Source: Cyclobacteriaceae bacterium
GTDB taxonomy: Bacteria; Bacteroidota; Bacteroidia; Cytophagales; Cyclobacteriaceae
Direction of reading: 5' to 3'
Assembly (NCBI GenBank): GCA_030589835.1
Contig: JAUUZS010000191.1
Span: 1-7,635, forward strand
DNA length: 7,635 nt
The notes under the pieces are model-generated. The model made no database searches and was not told where the DNA came from. It saw nothing but the letters and a program-made list of their open reading frames with translations. Positions 5,342 to 7,635 of this stretch are shown here, piece by piece. Each line of letters begins with the position of its first letter. The first letter of the stretch is position 1. A program made the translations under genes and the position numbers.

Positions 5342-7635
5342 TTGGGAGCATTAGAATTAAATACAACGAGCGATCATCAGGAAAGGATCACCCTGTTTGT
5401 AGATGTTTTGCTGCCTGTTCCAATCCCCAAATTATTTACCTACCGGGTTCCTTTTGAGTTAAACGAACTGGTTGGTATTGGCCATCGGGTAATTGTTCAG
5501 TTTGGTAAAAAAAAGATCATTACCGGTGTGGTGGCAAACATTCATAAAAACCCACCCAAAGTTTATCAGGCAAAGTACATTATAGATTTGCTTGACAATG
5601 AGCCAATAATGAATGAGAAGCAACTGCGCTTTTATGAGTGGATTGCCGGTTATTACATGACTACTATGGGTGAGGTGCTCAATGTGGGCATGCCCTCAGG
5701 ACTGAAATTGAATAGTGAGTCCAAAATCCAACTTCACCCAGAATTTGTGCCTGAAGAGTCCGATGCATCGTTTTCAGAAAAAGAGCAGCAAATACTCACC
5801 ATACTTGAGCGTGACCAGGTAATTACCTATGGAGAAGCGGCTCATATTCTTCAAATAAAGTCTTATGTGAATGTAATAAAATCGTTAATTACTAAAGAGG
5901 CGATTTTAATCTTTGAAGAAGTAAAAGAAAAATATACACCCAAAAAGGAAACATTCCTAAAGCTTGCCACCCATTGGATACAGCAAAAACACCTGGAGGA
6001 ATTACTGACGGAGCTAGAGAAAAGGCCGAAGCAACAGGATGTGTTGTTGGCTTACCTGCAATCGGTGCCCGTTTTTAAAAACAAAGAGCTTAACTCGAAA
6101 GGATTAGCCAAAAAGAAATTGTTGTCAAGAGGCATATCGGAATCTTCTATGAATACACTCGTAAAAAATCGTGTATTAGAGCGTTTTCAGGTGGTCATTC
6201 CTCGATTCACCTTGCCATCAGGTGAAGGGAATTATAACATTAAGTTGACCGACAAGCAGCAACAAGCAAAAGCACAAATTCTTACGTGCTTTGAGGGCAC
6301 GCAAACCGTACTGCTACACGGGATCACAGGAAGCGGGAAAACAGAAATTTACATGGACTTGATCCATGATGTGATGGAACAAGGTGAGCAGGTGCTGTAT
6401 TTATTGCCTGAGATCGCTTTGACTACCCAAATTGTCGCGCGACTCCAAGTGGTATTTAGCGAACAGATGGGGGTGTATCATTCCAAATATTCTGATAATG
6501 AACGGGTGGAAATTTGGAAAGGATTGATCACCGGAAGATTTCAACTGATCGTGGGTGTCAGGTCTTCAATATTTTTGCCCTTTGATAATCTTGGTTTGGT
6601 GATTGTGGATGAGGAACATGAGTTTTCGTACAAACAATACGATCCTGCTCCACGATATCATGCGCGCGATGCAGCTCAGGTGCTGGCTAAAATCCATGCT
6701 GCCAAAGTCCTCATGGGAACAGCCACACCATCTTTTGAATCGTTTTACCTGGCGCAAGAACATAAATATGGTTATGTATCCCTGACTGAACGGTACGGAG
6801 TAGCCGAACTCCCTAAAATCATTTTCGCCGATCTTGCGATCGAAAGAAAGCAAAAAACATTAAAAGGAGATTTTACATCGGTCCTGGCTGACAAAATAGC
6901 GCTGTCACTTTCTAGAAATGAACAGGTAATCGTGTTTCAGAACAGGAGAGGTTATTCGCCATACATTGCCTGCGACGAATGCGGATGGATACCAAAATGC
7001 AATAGTTGTGCTGTAAGCCTGACTTTTCATATGTACTACAACCAGTTGCGGTGTCACTATTGCGGGCATCATGAGCGATTGCCGGTTACATGCCCGGCTT
7101 GTGGAGCTACGAAATTGAATACCAAGGGTATTGGAACCGAAAAACTGGAGGAAGATCTCAAACTTTTATTTCCTGAGGCCCGCGTGCAACGAATGGATTT
7201 GGATACGACCAGAAAAAAATATAGTTACCAAAAAATCATTAACGATTTTGAGCAGGGTGATATAGATATTTTGGTTGGAACTCAATTGGTGAGCAAAGGA
7301 TTGGATTTTGCAAATGTGACACTCGTGGGGATATTTGATGTGGACAGAATGCTGCATTTTCCTGATTTCAGATCATTTGAACGTACCTATCAACTTTCTG
7401 TTCAGGTCAGCGGACGATCCGGGAGAAGCAAAAAACCAGGTGAGGTAATTGTGCAATCTTCCAACTTAAAACAGCCAATTCTGCATTATATATCGAGGCA
7501 AAATTTTCTTGAGTTTTACAATCAAGAGATCGGGGAGCGCCATAAGTATAAATATCCGCCTTTTTACAGATTGATACGAATTACCCTAAAGCACAGGGAT
7601 AAATCAAAAATTGAAGTGGCATCACATGCTCTGGC
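5342..7635 (+). CDS. priA: primosomal protein N', replication-restart helicase PriA, 3'-truncated
   Basis: PriA recognises stalled or repaired forks and reloads the replisome; it is a 3'-to-5' superfamily 2 helicase. The frame is open to the window edge, with 764 residues visible and some tens of residues probably missing. Numbering from TTG 5342: N-terminal DNA-binding domain with DVLLPVPIPKLFTYRVP (21-37); Walker A GITGSGKT (327-334); LLPEIALTTQ (354-363); Walker B DEEH (423-426); GTATPS (459-464); QNRRGY (533-538); eight zinc-binding cysteines at 544, 547, 553, 556, 571, 574, 584 and 587, with the same spacing as in E. coli PriA; GTQLVSKGLDF (646-656); motif VI QVSGRSGR (688-695). All key residues are present. 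The start is uncertain: a TAA at 5336-5338 closes the frame upstream and no in-frame ATG occurs before 5609, which would remove the DNA-binding domain. TTG 5342, after an A-rich stretch, is the best visible choice. Confidence 0.94.
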   Translation, partial: MGALELNTTSDHQERITLFVDVLLPVPIPKLFTYRVPFELNELVGIGHRVIVQFGKKKIITGVVANIHKNPPKVYQAKYIIDLLDNEPIMNEKQLRFYEWIAGYYMTTMGEVLNVGMPSGLKLNSESKIQLHPEFVPEESDASFSEKEQQILTILERDQVITYGEAAHILQIKSYVNVIKSLITKEAILIFEEVKEKYTPKKETFLKLATHWIQQKHLEELLTELEKRPKQQDVLLAYLQSVPVFKNKELNSKGLAKKKLLSRGISESSMNTLVKNRVLERFQVVIPRFTLPSGEGNYNIKLTDKQQQAKAQILTCFEGTQTVLLHGITGSGKTEIYMDLIHDVMEQGEQVLYLLPEIALTTQIVARLQVVFSEQMGVYHSKYSDNERVEIWKGLITGRFQLIVGVRSSIFLPFDNLGLVIVDEEHEFSYKQYDPAPRYHARDAAQVLAKIHAAKVLMGTATPSFESFYLAQEHKYGYVSLTERYGVAELPKIIFADLAIERKQKTLKGDFTSVLADKIALSLSRNEQVIVFQNRRGYSPYIACDECGWIPKCNSCAVSLTFHMYYNQLRCHYCGHHERLPVTCPACGATKLNTKGIGTEKLEEDLKLLFPEARVQRMDLDTTRKKYSYQKIINDFEQGDIDILVGTQLVSKGLDFANVTLVGIFDVDRMLHFPDFRSFERTYQLSVQVSGRSGRSKKPGEVIVQSSNLKQPILHYISRQNFLEFYNQEIGERHKYKYPPFYRLIRITLKHRDKSKIEVASHAL

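Noticed and set aside
6566..6853. 95-codon open frame on the minus strand
   Set aside because: It lies opposite the PriA helicase core, including the DEEH and GTATPS motifs, and has no supporting start signal.

Overview
The window looks like ordinary chromosomal sequence from a member of the Bacteroidota. This rests on the A/T-rich coding sequence, the rpsF-rpsR-rplI order with no priB or ssb between rpsF and rpsR, the lack of Shine-Dalgarno sites with A/T-rich stretches before starts instead, a promoter of the Bacteroidota type (TTTG, 20-nt spacer, TATCTTTG), and a GSCFA-family gene. Cytophagales is my best guess at the order, but that is recall of protein style, not proof. All complete genes are on the + strand and no tRNA, rRNA, CRISPR array or transposase gene is visible.

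Layout. Positions 2-715 hold the C-terminal two thirds of a RhaT-type L-rhamnose/H+ symporter. A 159-nt gap follows, with a clear promoter at 812-843 for the ribosomal operon rpsF (bS6), rpsR (bS18) and rplI (bL9), which closes with a strong intrinsic terminator at 1977-2013. A second promoter-like element lies directly against the start of a two-gene unit at 2059-5063: a GSCFA-family (SGNH-hydrolase-like) protein and a YyaL/SSP411-type protein with a thioredoxin-like domain and an (alpha/alpha)6-barrel. These two overlap by 4 nt and are probably translationally coupled. Both families are poorly characterised.

The 278 nt at 5064-5341 are the least ordinary part. They contain a degenerate 7-nt tandem repeat that starts inside the last codons of the yyaL-type gene, then a 137-bp imperfect palindrome with 13-bp terminal inverted repeats that resembles a non-autonomous mobile element (MITE). 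Some 22 nt beyond it the reading frame of priA, the primosomal replication-restart helicase, opens without any ATG; it runs intact to the window edge and is cut there.

How the genes work together: bS6 and bS18 are direct partners in the small subunit and are co-translated (ATGA overlap); bL9 belongs to the large subunit. RhaT and PriA are functionally separate neighbours. I found no new multi-gene system. The points worth a second look are the intergenic repeats, the priA start, the coupled pair of little-known proteins and its apparently leaderless promoter.
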